A stretch of DNA of 64,000 nt from Apostichopus japonicus (lineage: Eukaryota; Echinodermata; Holothuroidea; Aspidochirotida; Stichopodidae): assembly GCF_037975245.1 (NCBI RefSeq), contig NC_092577.1, positions 21,574,898 to 21,638,897 of the forward strand, written 5' to 3'. Below are positions 46,074-58,575 of this stretch, piece by piece. The notes beneath the pieces were generated by a model. The model ran no database searches. It was not told where the DNA came from and worked only from the letters and a program-made list of their open reading frames with translations. Positions within the stretch are counted from its first letter, which is position 1, and each line of letters opens with the position of its first letter. The position numbers and the translations under genes were made by a program.

Positions 46074-47400
46074 TAGTCCGGGAGCCCAGAAGGTTTATTC
46101 AGCTGAAGAGGTACAAAAGGTTTGGTGGCCTGATTGTGTTGGTAGGTGACCAAGCATCAATAAAATGTGTTGCTGCCGGGGCACACCCTGCATGGTAGGT
46201 GAGGGAGTCACAAAATAGGGGGGCAAAATATGCTTTTATTTAGCTGAAGAGGTACAAGCACAAACGTTGCTGGATCTTATTCCCAGGAGGGTACCTTGCA
46301 TCATGGTGGCAATGAAAGCAATATCTGACTGCATGGGGCCCCAGACAGTAGCCCAAAAGAGGCCCGCCCATATGGTATTATTCAGCTGAAAAGGTACAAG
46401 GGTGAATTCTTTTGCATTTGAACTATTACACATTGTGGTGTACTAAAACACTAATGACAGTTACTTTGTCCTGCATAGGGGCCCAAACAGTAGCCCTAAG
46501 AATGGGCCATGCGGTACAACCAGCTATTGGCTAATTTATCTAGCTGAAAAGGTACATGAACAAAACTTGTTGGGTACTGCTCCCAGCAAGACTAATTTCA
46601 TTGCTGTAGCAACAACAGCAATATCTGACTGCATGGGGCCCCAGACAGTAGCCCAAATGGGGCCCGCCCATGTGGTATTATTCAGCTGAAAGGGTACAAG
46701 GGTAGATCCTTTTGCATTTGAACTATTAAACATTGAGGTATACTAAAACACTAATGACAGTAACTTTGTCCTGCATAGGGGCCCAAACAGTAGCCCTAAG
46801 AATGGGCCATGCGGTACAACCAGCTGTTGGCTAATTTATCTAGCTGAAAAGGTACATGAACAAAACTTGTTGGATACTGCTCCCAGCGAGACTAATTACA
46901 TTGCTGTAGCAACAACAGCAATATCTGACTGCATGGGGCCCCAGACAGTGGCCCAAATGGGGCCCGCCCATGTGGTATTATTCAGCTGAAAGGGTACAAG
47001 GGTAGATCCTTTTGCATTTGAACTATTAAACATTTGAGGTATACTAAAACACTAATGACAGTAACTTTGTCCTGCATAGGGGCCCAAACAGTAGCCCTAA
47101 GAATGGGCCATGCGGTACAACCAGCTGTTGGCTAATTTATCTAGCTGAAAAGGTACATGAACAAAACTTGTTGGATACTGCTCCCAGCGAGACTAATTAC
47201 ATTGCTGTAGCAACAACAGCAATATCTGACTGCACGGGGCCCCAGACAGTGGCCCAAAAGAGGCCCGCCCATGTGGTATTATTCAGCTGAAAAGGTACAA
47301 GGGTAGATCCTTTTGCATTTGAACTATTACACATCGGGGTATACTATAATGCTAATGACAGTAACTTTGTCCTTCATAGTGGCCCAAACAGGCCCATATG
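46074..47400. repeat. Left arm of the foldback
   Basis: The word AGCTGAARAGGTAC recurs at about 46102, 46243, 46385, 46541, 46685, 46842, 46986 and 47143, i.e. every 141-157 bp. Units around 46541, 46842 and 47143 are 301 bp apart and nearly identical. Confidence 0.85.
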
Positions 47401-48618
47401 GTGTTATTCAGTCAAAGTAGTACAAGGGTGAATCTTTCAGCATTGATGCTGATACATTTAGGTTTACCTAAGTAGATCTACCAATGACACCAACTTCGTT
47501 CTGCACTGGGGCCCAGACAATGTAGCCCAACATAGCCCCTCCTTTCATGTTTATTGTCTCTTGCCACGATTGGACGAGCAGTGAGAGAAAACAGAAATGA
47601 TATAATTGCAAGAGATTTATGATTTATTGGACCTGGTTAACAACGTTATTTGTCTTCTTCGTTAGAAATCCAGTGTAACGTACCTTATAATTGGATTGCG
47701 AGGCAATTCAAAACTGTGAATACCACCATACCTGAACGCTATGATAGGTGCACTTTTTTTAAATGTAATTTAAAATACTTTGTGTAGCCAGAATTGTATC
47801 TTTCAGAATGACCTAAAACATTGTACTGGCCCTAATTAACTCAAAGTTGGTCTCCATCGTTGTAGCATTGAACTGATATACTTTCATTCAAATTGCTCAA
47901 TCATTGATCGTAATGATTTATCAGTGATAATCATATGAAGGCATGTTAACATCATCACTTGCTGAAATAACATATTTACAGTTTTGGTTAAAATGATAAC
48001 ATATAGTAACATCCATAATACATGTACACTAGGGTAATGTACCGTAAACAGTCAATTGGACACCATTTTGTATATCTTAGGCAACATTGATAACATAAAG
48101 TTTAGCACACAGAATTATAACGAAAGAGTGTTACTAGATTCCCATAGCTAGGTACAAAAGTTAGGAATGTACAGACAAGTAACAAGTACTGTAAGTCAGT
48201 GGAATTTTCTGAAATGTAAGCTGCTGACATTATTATTGTCCATTGTCACAGCAGTACATGGAAAATACAGCACTTGATTTAGCGAGTAATACACTAATGT
48301 TACATGTTAGGGTCAACCAAGAAAAGGCCAAATATCAAAACTACATCAATATTCAACAGCCTCATAGGTTCTGGGTAACAGGATTTGTACATGTCAAGCA
48401 GATGAAATGTTGCTCCAGGGTGTGGTGGAAGTTTTGTTTTAACCACTGCAAACAGATGGGTTTTATTACATAATAACTATGAAATCCATAAGTTCCTGTC
48501 AATAGAGAATATTACCTTTCTGCCCGTTCTATTGTGTTGATGTATGTCACAATATAATGATTATTTACGACATAGAAATGGCACAAGTGATTGTTTGCGT
48601 TCTCATCAAGGGTCATAC

Positions 48619-49430
48619 CTAATCCTCATCCTCACATTCACTCTCACTGTCATCACTCCATGGCTGATCATCCAACTCACTGTCATCATCAACATCTGCT
48701 ACGTCCATATCGTATTTTCTCATATTTTCTGCATAGTTATCTCTTGGATCAACGACAGCATCCAAAGCCAGAGTCATTTCTTCACGCTCATGTACTGGCT
48801 CCGAGTCTTCACTGGACAATGTATCGGGTAGAGCTTCTCCTTCATACCAATGGGGCACATACAGTCCATCATCATTGGCGATCCATCCATAATTCAGTGG
48901 GTGCAGGTCTTTGGTTGGTTGTTTGGTATGTGCATGGCTCCACATCGTAGCAACGAAGTTTGCCCGTAATACGTGTTGATACAGTACCTTCTCACATGGT
49001 GGTAAAGATGAGCAATTGATCTTCTTTACGTGTACCGCTTGCTGTTTTCTTTTAGTCATCCTGGTGAAATTCTGGTGCCTGGCTTCATTGATGTCGTCCA
49101 ATGCCTTGAATCCATAGATCAGGTTTATCGACAGCATTGGTGCATAAGGACTACAGTGCCTCAACGTAATCAGGGTCTTTCTCTAGATAACTGAAGGGTA
49201 CAGACTTGCCTTTCTGGTAGAACGCAGAGTTGTAGTCACAACCAGTCAGAGCATGAAAACTAATGAGAGCTTTACTCAAACCTGTTTGCTTTCTTTCAAG
49301 CTCACGTGAAATGTTGGTTACGTTTATGAATCGTCTCTTGTTTCCTGAACCGAAGTCCAGAGTGATCATCGGTGAGGCTGGCATTTTGGGGACAAGACCA
49401 TGATTTGATGATTTAATTGTTATCCGCCGT
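48619..49430 (-). pseudogene. PIN/XPG-like protein, C-terminal part, inside the foldback
   Basis: On the minus strand the frame opens before 49384 and reads LDFGSGNKRRFINVTNISRE, then FHALTGCDYNSAFYQKGK, in which GCDY recalls the XPG/FEN1 family of structure-specific nucleases. After a frame break near 49160 it continues with SLPPCEKVLYQHVLRANFVA, then GWIANDDGLYVPHWYEGEAL, and a long acidic tail to 48619. I recall uncharacterised invertebrate proteins with the same order of blocks; the naming is from memory. The N-terminal nuclease half (acidic metal-binding residues) is not in the element, so this is a truncated copy. Its 5' end runs into the right arm. Confidence 0.6.
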
Positions 49431-49433
49431 CTT

Positions 49434-50910
49434 GCCCCATGCAGGCAGATATGCTGTCAATACTGCAGCAATAGATTTAGTCCTGTTCGAAGCGGTATCC
49501 AACACGTTTTGTTTATGTACCTATTCAGGTAGGGATATTAGTTAAAAGCTGGTTGGGCTGCAGGGCCTATCTTTAGGGTTACTGTGAGGGCATATATGCA
49601 GGACAAAGTAACTGTCATTAGTATTTTAGTATACCCCAATGTGCAAAAGTTTAAATGCAAAAGGATCTACCCTTGTACCTGTCCAGCTGAATAATACCAT
49701 ATGGGCGGGCCTCTTTTGGGCCACTGTTTGGGGCCCCATGCATATATATTGCTGCATATATATTGCTGTTGTTGCTACAGCAATGTAATTAGTCTTGCTG
49801 GGAGCAGTATCCAACACGTTTTGTTCATGTACCTTTTCAGCTAGATAAATTAGCCAACAGCTGGATGTACCGCATGGCCCATTCTTAGGGCTACTGTTTG
49901 GGCCCCTATGCATGACAAAGTTACTGTCATTAGTGTTTTAGTACACCACAATGTGTAATAGTTCAAATGCAGAAGAATTCACCCTTGTACCTTTTCAGCT
50001 GAATAATACCATATGGGCGGGCCTCTTTTGGGCCACTGTCTGGGGCCCCATGCAGTCAGATATAGCTGTTGTTGCTACAGCAATGAAATTAGTCTTGCTG
50101 GGAGCAGTATCCAACAAGTTTTGTTTGTGTACCTTTTCAGCTAGATAAATTAGCCAACAGCTGGATGTACCGCGTGGCCCATTCTTAGGGCTACTGTTTG
50201 GGCCCCTATGCAGGACAAATTTACTGTCATTAGTATTTTAGTACACCACAATATGTAATAGTTCAAATGCAAAAGAATTCACCCTTGTACCTTTTCAGCT
50301 GAATAATACCACATGGGCGGGCCCCATTTGGGCTACTGTCTGGGGCCCCATGCAGTCAGATATTGCTGTTGTTGCTACAGCAATGAAATTAGTCTTGCTG
50401 GGAGCAGTATCCAACAAGTTTTGTTTGTGTACCTTTTCAGCTAGATAAATTAGCCAACAGCTGGTTGTACCGCATGGCCCGTTCTTAGGGCTACTGTTTG
50501 GGCCCCTATGCAGGACAAAGTAACTGTCATTAGTGTTTTAGTACACCACAATGTGTAATAGTTCAAATGCAAAAGAATTCACCCTTGTACCTTTTCAGCT
50601 GAATAATACCACATGGGCGGGCCTCTTTTGGGCTACTGTCTGGGGCCCCATGCAGTCAGATATTGCTGTCATTGCCACCATGATTCAAGGTACCCTCCTG
50701 GGAATAAGATCCAGCAACGTTTGTGCTTGTACCTCTTCAGCTAAATAAAAGCATATTTTGCCCCCCTATTTTGTGACCCCCTCTCCTACCATGCAGGGTG
50801 TGCCCCGGCAGCAACACATTTTATTGATGCTTGGTCACCTACCAACACAATCAGGCCACCAAACCTTTTGTACCTCTTCAGCTGAATAAACCTTCTGGGC
50901 TCCCGGACTA
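49434..50910. repeat. Right arm of the foldback
   Basis: Inverted counterpart of the left arm, with GTACCTTTTCAGCT words at ~300-bp spacing (near 49832, 50131 and 50431) and the mirrored outer blocks to 50910. It extends about 150 bp further inward than the left arm. Confidence 0.85.
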
Positions 50911-51408
50911 ATTCCCTAAAATGTCAATATCTCGGCAACTGTATGTCCGATTATGATAAATGATAGGTCAAGAGGTTAAACACAGAAAACCTTAGATAAT
51001 GATCATGGTATCTATGTTTCACTTCTATGGCAAGGAATCACAAAGCAATTGGCTTCCTTGCAAGTTAGTTAGTATGTTAGCAGGTAGAGTTCAAAGGTCA
51101 ACCTATGAAAATCCTGACACTTTTGTATGACCTCTGACCACCACTGAGAAATTACAGGAATCTATGCGATCACACGGGCGAGCCTGTGTGAGTGTGTGTG
51201 TTTATGTCTGTAATGCTTGCTCGCAATCGCAATATCTGAAGAATGATAACCTGTACACATTTCATATTCGGTGTGTAGCTTCCCCACACTAAGTACATGA
51301 ACCCTATTGTTTTTAGTGCAGTTCCAATGTCAGTAGAGGTCGAACACTGAAAACCTTTTATTCGTGCTACCATGACAAATTTAAGATATATATGCGTTCT
51401 TGTTACAG

Positions 51409-51557
51409 ATGATGACGAGGCCAATGTTGTTGCAGTATTTGCCACAGGGAGTACCTCCCTCTCAGACATGACACTGAAGGTGTCTATTAACAACCTGCAT
51501 CCAGAGGAGCTCTCACCCATAGCAAATACTTGCGATTGTTCCATTCTCTTTCCCTGA
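51409..51557 (+). CDS. HECT gene terminal exon with the catalytic-Cys motif
   Basis: Acceptor TTGTTACAG before 51409. It reads DDDEANVVAVFATGSTSLSD and ends SPIANTCDCSILFP followed by TGA at 51555-51557. The Thr-Cys in ANTCDCSILFP is where HECT ligases carry ubiquitin as a thioester, so the active-site region is preserved. It lies 7.8 kb from the previous exon because the intron holds tandem repeats and the whole foldback. Whether the two are still spliced together cannot be seen. Confidence 0.65.
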
Positions 51558-52009
51558 GGCCACACAAACTACACATCTTTCCGTTCCACTGTACTGGACA
51601 GGATGAGACAGACAGGCAACTATTTTGGGATTTTTTAGTAGGGGTCATTCTGCATCTGCATGTTGCTTTGTCTAGCTACCTCAGGCCTGGTTGGGAGTTT
51701 TTTTTGCAGATGGGCAATGATTGCCCGTCTTCGTCATCTTCTAAACATTTGACATATGCTATTCATTGCCCTTCTAAAAATCGACACGGGCAATTGTATA
51801 ATTTGCATTTTTTCAGAGACTGCCAATTTCCCTTGTATGAAGCATGAAATGATTTATGCTTACTGTACCTTGACTGGTATGCATTTTCAAATCATTGAGA
51901 TGTACTGCTGTTACATTTTTTAAACAAGTTAAGATAACAACAAAAGACTCTTCCACACTCATTCATTACACGTCATTTTTTTGGCCCTACTGATTGTGTT
52001 AGATGTGAA
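51558..52009. other. Likely 3' untranslated or downstream DNA of the HECT gene
   Basis: No further coding sense. Poly-T runs are present; no clear AATAAA close to the stop. Confidence 0.4.
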
Positions 52010-52600
52010 AGGTCATTTGAAGTCAAAACCTGAAAACATGTAACTACTGTAGCTCAGCAAAGCCAGCTTGGATTGATCTCATACTTAGTATGAGGCTTGG
52101 CCTTAGTGAGTAGATAAACCCTACTGATTTTGTTACAGGTCAGAAGTCATTGGAGGTCAACAAGGGTCAAACATTGAAAAACTTGTAACTGTCATAACTC
52201 AGCATTGCCAACTTGGATTAATCTCATACTTAGTATGTGGGTTGGCCCCAGTGAGTATATGAATGTTATGTTTAGAGGTCAAAGGTCATTTGAATTAAAC
52301 ACGGGTCAAACACTAGAACCTTGTAACCATCACAACTCAACAGTACCAATTTGGACATGTAAAATTGATTTCATTGATATTCTTATATGAGTTGGCAGAG
52401 CTTGAGCAATATTTTGACAATTTAGCCTGTAAACACGATACCTCATGAAGTTCAACTGTGATGAAGCTAATACTTGGTATATAGGTTAATTATACCGTCT
52501 CCATTGTTTTTGGTATTGGTGGCATGAATATTATTAAGTAGGCAGGAATCAAGTGAATTTCCTCTCCATTACAGTAAGTCCAATTTGGTTCAAACTTAAG
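52010..52600. repeat. AGGTCA-rich diverged tandem repeat
   Basis: Units near 52010, 52135 and 52265 share AGGTCA-like words, AAACCTTGTAAC, AACTCAGCA and TTGGATTNATCTCATACTTA, with period about 120-130 bp. Related single units lie at 45360-45400, 51220-51370 and 58.6-59.1 kb. Confidence 0.6.
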
Positions 52601-52998
52601 TGTTGTTATAAGAATTAAGACTGGGACACTTACCCGTTGACCACGTCATGTAAAAAAAATATACATGCATTTAGAAATATAAGCTGTTAAGTGAGTTGAT
52701 GTTTTCAGGATATCATTTTTGACCAAAAAAACTTGCCATAGTATTCTAGTATAACATTTAATCACTGTATTGAAACTGTATTAAGCCAGGCTTAGGCTAC
52801 AAAAGTGTTCATTTACATTTTTGTCACTTTTAGATCGCTAGTTCTTGTTGCCTGTTTTTACTTCTTTACTACTTGCTATAATTTACCTTAGTGATATGTC
52901 ATTTGTTAATATTACTCTTCCAGTTAATTAAGAAGCAAATAATAAAGAAGCAAACTTCAACACTTGGAATATTCTGGTTTAACATTTATTTCATTATA

Positions 52999-54478
52999 CA
53001 AGGCGGTTCTCGAAGCTCTAGTCTCGCCTAGTTACGGGACAGTGGACTTTCGATTTGATCGCCAACATGTTATGAACTGGTCATGTAAAGTTGTTTGTTA
53101 AACTTAAAAATTTCAACAGTGAAAAATTAGAAGATATGAAGATTAGATACAGGTCACCGGAATTCAAACTTAGGTCAAAAGTCACCCAGATGCAGTTTGA
53201 CTATTGTATTACAATAGCATAACTCCCAACATTGACAGACACAGATATGACAAAAATACCAGTTTTTGACCCCTAATTGACATTGGACCACATGATGGTT
53301 ATGTTTGAAAATGATCCCTCACCACATTCACAACTAGTCCTAAAGTATCAACCATGTCGGACCCTGTCAGTGGGAGTTTTGTGACAAGTTATTGCCAAAT
53401 TACTAGTTTTTGACCCGATTACGCTTCGTTAACCTTGGATAACATGACCGTTATGTTCGGAAACTATCCCTTACCCAATGCACAACTAGTCCCAAAATAT
53501 CAAACATGTCGGACTCTATCAGTAGGAGTTTCACAAGTTATTGCTAAAAAAACACACATTTTGAGCCATAATTGACCTTTGGTGACCTTGGAACACATAA
53601 TGGTTATTTTGGAATATCTGGCCCTACTTTATTCACGACTTGTCCCAAAAACTCAACCATGCCAGACCCTGTCAATGGGAGTTATTGCATTTTTTAATAT
53701 TTTGGTTTTTGGACCCTAACTGACCCATGTTTGGACTCAATCCAACTTTCCCTTATTGAGATAAGAGCATACCCAAGCAAGTGTCACAGATGCACACACA
53801 GACACACACACGCCAAGTTGATGGCATAGGTTCCTTTTGCTAAAGCAAGGAACTCTAGAAGGCACATCAATCATATTCGATGGTGCATGACCGGACATAA
53901 AGGAATTCCATACTCATTCCCAAGTTTCAAAGACATGGTATTTAACTTTTTTCACAAGCTCAATAAGCCAATTTTGCTAAATACCCTAATTAAGAAACAT
54001 ATTTTTCTGTGAAAATCTGATTAATTGAAGGTCTCATGCCCTTCATACTCCCTATCAAATTTCATCATCATAGTACAGAAGATATGCTGTTCACAAGCTT
54101 AATGGGCTCAATATGCAAATTCTGCTAAATACCCTAATTAACTACCATATTTTGTGCTGAAAGTCCAATGATTTTGAGAACTTGTGCCATTCATACTCCC
54201 TACCAAATTCCATCGTCATAGTACCTATGGTTCAAAAGATATGCTGTTCACAAGCTTAGTAAGCTCAATATGCAAATTATGCTAATTACCCTAGTTAAGT
54301 ACCATATTTTTCGCAGAAAATCTAATGAACTTGAGAACTCATCCTTTTTTCACTCCCTGCCAAATCCGTTACCTTCGCTCATGCGGTTCAGGAGATACGC
54401 TGTTCACAAGCTGCCGTGACACACACACACGCCAAAGCGACCACTAGGTCTCTTTTGAACTATGTTCAGGCGAGACAA
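52999..54478. repeat. Non-autonomous repeat, CAAGGCGG family, copy 1
   Basis: Starts after TA with CAAGGCGGTTCTCGAAGCTC and TAGTCTCGCC, and ends GGTCTCTTTTGAACTATG then GGCGAGAC. Inside are two sets of tandem units: ~150 bp with CATGTCGGACCCTGTCAGTG (53.35-53.75 kb) and ~160 bp with ATGCTGTTCACAAGCTTA (54.08-54.40 kb). No coding frame. Confidence 0.6.
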
Positions 54479-54997
54479 TAAATAGTTCCAAACTTGATAG
54501 AATACCCCGAAGTAGCCTCAGAGCCTTTGGTTTTCTGGTCTATATGCATGCCATCTTATGTTATTTCTTTAATATAATACAGAAAGTTCCATTCATCATT
54601 TTCTTTCAAGAACTAATGTATGGAGAAAAGAGCCATGAAGCAAACTTTAGTAAATAGAGAATACATCCTAAAAATTCAAAGAGTTTACAGAATATTAAGC
54701 CTTCTAATACTCATAGCTTTGCTTGAGACCTGCAGTGACAAAAAGAAAAGGAGAGGCTTTTATCATCATGAGTCCTCTATTGGCATTCGTACCAGCTGAA
54801 TTATTATTGACCATCCCAATACAATCTTACAAGAATGCCAAAAAACCTGGTCTGACACCATAATAGGTTTTAACAAAATTGGAGTTAGGATTATTATGAT
54901 ATTGAATTTTGAAGAAAGCCACTTTAAGCCAGCCTACTCCATATTCATGCCATAATACCAAGTATGAACCTAATCACTAATTTATTATTGGTTAAAT

Positions 54998-55527
54998 TAA
55001 GGTGACCATATTTTCCTGATTGTAATCAGGGACATTTATTATGTGACTGATATGGGGGAGGGGGTGTCCCCCTCCCCTTTGGAAAATTTTCAAGTGCCTA
55101 AGGTGCTTAGATGTAAAATGGTGATACTTAGAAGAACTTTTAAAATCAATTTTATTTTCAAAAATGTAGCTTTATCTTAGATGAAATTCACTTAATTAGC
55201 GTGGTTCTTTGAGAGCTTGTGAGTTGCTAATGCTCACACTATAAGTGTCGTTGTGTCACCTTAGTTGCCAATTATACGGTGGAAAGAGTGCTAGGCTACA
55301 GTGATTTAGCATATTTTAGCAGTCTTTCCATGCACTTTACACTGGCCCACCTGAAATACTGGTTGTAAATTTTGATTTCACAATTATTTTACTAATAATG
55401 TGGGATATTTTCAAAACTCTTGAACATTTTCACGAACCGGGGACATTTTCGGGGACACTTGTTCATCGGGGACAGCACACTGTGATCGGGGACTTTCCCC
55501 GAAAATCGGGGACGTCTGGTCACCTTC
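54998..55527. mobile_element. hAT-type non-autonomous element, 530 bp
   Basis: Ends TAAGGTGACCA and TGGTCACCTTC are inverted repeats (two mismatches in 11), flanked by an identical 8-bp GGTTAAAT at 54990-54997 and 55528-55535. An 8-bp duplication is the mark of hAT transposons. The right third carries several CGGGGAC words. No transposase frame. Confidence 0.8.
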
Positions 55528-55535
55528 GGTTAAAT

Positions 55536-56492
55536 CCTTTCTAGCTTCGCCCATTCATTAATATCATTTTATATAGCACAAACTGGGCTTGTTGACATTT
55601 GAAGAATTTTACATTAAGCCCTGCCTACTCATTAATATTGATGACATCAGCACCAAATTCAATAGGGACCATATACCGCGAGGAGCTTAATGAGATATTG
55701 TGACTATGGCCCTGTGTCACAGACATATCATTTCACAAATCATTTCACAATATGTCTGGACACATAAAATACTTCATGAGGTTAATAACATTGTGGAAAA
55801 ATGTATCACATATGCACCAAAAGGACATGGATCATAGTTGAACTCTGCATATGTTGCAGTCTGTATGACCTAATTCTTGATCATTCATTCATAATGTTCA
55901 TAGCCATAATTTAAACATGTAAAATAGCTGTATGCAACTTACCATAGATTTGCTTCCAAAATCTACAGTGATCCAAATTGTAATGTAATTATGTTATGAT
56001 TATGGTATTTACAGTGCACAAGTCCAAATACAGAAAATATGAGTTTTGAAATAATTCCTTTTAGTGATGTACTAGAAATTCAAGAAGCATTACATTGCCA
56101 TGTCATACCCATTGAACAAATACGGTACGATAGCTGCAACTTATCTTTACATCTTGTCCTGTATTCAGAATAGTCATACTTTGGAACGGTTTTTATTTCC
56201 AGCAAAACAAATAAATTGTTCATATCTGGAGGAAATGACTTGAGCAAACATGTGATGTATCAGATACGCCGAGTCTATGTTCCTTAATAATTTTAAATTA
56301 CGTAACAGGCGATCTAAACCAAATTTGGATTCCAATAATTGATATTTCAGGATACAATAATACCCTTTTTAATGCATAAAAAGACTTCTTGTGTCTGTAA
56401 ACATGACAACAGGTCGGTTTGCTCAATTATTTTGATCTGGGCATGTTTAAGTTGTTTTAACTGGTGAACTGGACTGACATGAAATCCATTAA
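55536..56492. other. Non-coding stretch, nothing recognised
   Basis: AT-rich, no exon or repeat border supported. Confidence 0.4.
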
Positions 56493-57404
56493 TTACCAAT
56501 TCTGAGTGTCTACATCATTTTCTGCAACCAGTTCTCTTACAAGTAAGCGAGTTGTGGTATACAATTGATACCCATGGCTTCCATCGTCCTCAAGTGGATT
56601 GACTGTCTCCCTCAGTATTGCAAGTTGATCTCTTCTAAGTGAATACTGAATTTCGGGCACTTGTATTTCATGGTCTACCTCATACGCAGGTGGATCTCCT
56701 TCTGGGTCAATCCCATAAAATTCCCAATTGTCATTTCTCTCAAACACACTCTCAATCCCAGTGTAAGATGTATTGTCAAATTGAAAGACACCTTGATGGA
56801 ACAACTGATTTGGGGTCTGGTTCTGGCATGAGCTCATCGGATGATTGTTATACTGAAGTATAAATTCTGCAATAGCCCTATTGATTCTAGGTAAAAAAAC
56901 AAAATGCAGTCATAAACATCGACCTCATCCAGAGGATCAAGGATTTCTTCGTCCTGCATGGCTATGAAAATATTCTTAAAATACCTCACAACCTTCATAT
57001 TAACATCTCTCCATAACCGCTCTATGCGTTGGTTGTGAACGCTTCTTCCAGTTATCATGCTTTTCCTCTGTTTAACCCGCGTCTATCAAGCATAAATCTT
57101 GCAACTTCATAGTTTTCTACACCCAAGTCAGACCTCCCGTGGGATGGAATGCCGTATTGTTCGACTGCTTCTCGAAAGACACCGAGGACAATCTGGGCAC
57201 GGTTATTATCGTTGCACTTTAGATAAACTATTTGCCTGCTGAATCCATCGATGCCACCATGAATGACAAACCTCCAGGCAATAAGTTTATGGTTACCATC
57301 GATGTGCCTGTTGGAGGAAATATTCAAAATGTACATTTATTGATCAGTTTCAGTTTTCACAACACACCTCTTTGCTACAACTTTCAGTGTAGTGTATTTC
57401 CTTA

Positions 57405-58575
57405 AAAAGAATCATAGTTCAGAAGAGACCTAGTGGTGTTTCGGCGTGTGAGTGTGTGTCATGGCGGCTTGTGAACAGCATATCTTGAGACATAAGAGCT
57501 ACGAAGATGAAACTTGATAAAAGGAAGGTGGTTAAGGCGTTCTCACACTGATTAGAATTTGGGCACAAAATATGCTAATTAGGTAGCTAATTTGCATAAT
57601 TTATGCTTTAGCTTGTGAACAGCTTTTCTTTTGAAGTGAAAGACCTATCAACAGGGGTCATTTGAGGTCAAATTACTGAACATTGTTGAATCAACATGAA
57701 ACTTGGTACATATAGTCAAAATTTCGTGCTGAAAATTTTGAAAGTCATTAGGCTGTCACCAGTGGCCATTTCAGGTTGAATTACTAGACATGGCTGAATT
57801 ACTAGAACATGAAACTTGGTACATATAGTCAACCTTTAGTGCCAACAACTTTGAAGCTAATTTGGAGGTCACCGGGGTCATTTGAGGTCAAATTTCTAAA
57901 CATTGCTGGATCTACATGAAACTTCATACATATAGTGCAAATTTGGTGCCCAAAAAATTCAAAGTCATTTAGAGCTCATGTTTTATTTTCGTACAATTTC
58001 TTTCCTAACATATATTCAATCTGACCAGAGAGAGAGACCTATGATGTTCAAACTTAATGAAGTATCGCGAACATTTATTTTCAACATTTTGAGGTAACCA
58101 CAGGTCATTTGAGGTGAAACTGATAAAAATTGTTGGATTTACATGAAACTTGGTTCATAGAGTCAGCATTTACCGCTTGAATTTGAGTCATTTTGAGGTC
58201 ACCAGTGGTCACTTGAGAACAAATCACAGAATATTGTTAAACATCGGAGTAATTGTTAATAGCAACTTGTATAAACGTGAATACAAATTTGCCGGCCCGC
58301 AGCTACCGAGACGTTTCCGATCGGGCTTGTTCAGTAAAATAACCTTGTGAACAGCATATCTTGAGGAACATACAAGGTCTGATGATGGAACTTGGTATAA
58401 GGGTGCGTGATAAGGAGCTCTCGAAGTGATTAGATTTTGGGCATGAAATATGCTAATTTGCATAACTTACGCTTTAGCTTGTTTATCACAAAATGTTAAT
58501 TATGTTAACTGTACATGACCAGTGAATAAAGCAAAAACCCACTGTCGCGAGACTAGAGGTTCGAGAACCGCCTTG
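57405..58575. repeat. Non-autonomous repeat, CAAGGCGG family, copy 2 (inverted)
   Basis: In inverse orientation to the copy at 53.0-54.5 kb. The right end is GAGACTAGAGGTTCGAGAAC then CGCCTTG before TA; the left end carries AGAGACCTAGTGGTG. Three ~110-bp tandem units with CATGAAACTTGGTACATATA lie at 57.69-57.93 kb. It sits in intron 3 of the integrase-core gene. Confidence 0.6.

Larger units (their letters stand above)
46074..50910. mobile_element. 4.8-kb foldback element with long inverted arms
   Basis: The ends are exact inverted repeats starting TAGTCCGGGAGCCCAGAAGG. The left arm runs 46074 to about 47400, the right arm about 49434-50910. Each arm is built of ~300-bp tandem units. The site is flanked by ATT (46071-46073 and 50911-50913). 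A related copy of the target at 45775 (AACCAATTACTTAAAATGTC) shows the unoccupied arrangement. The centre holds part of a PIN/XPG-like gene on the minus strand; no transposase was found, so mobility would depend on a helper. Confidence 0.85.

Noticed and set aside
49626-49913. 95-codon antisense frame in the right foldback arm
   Set aside because: Lies entirely in the tandem unit and is not kept in sister units.
46236-50748. Repeated 65-codon frames in the foldback arms
   Set aside because: They recur only because the 300-bp unit recurs; no start, domain or conservation of frame.
52999-58575. Single 5.6-kb transposon with CAAGGCGG ends
   Set aside because: It would split the four-exon integrase-core gene, whose other exons lie outside; two separate copies of one repeat fit better.
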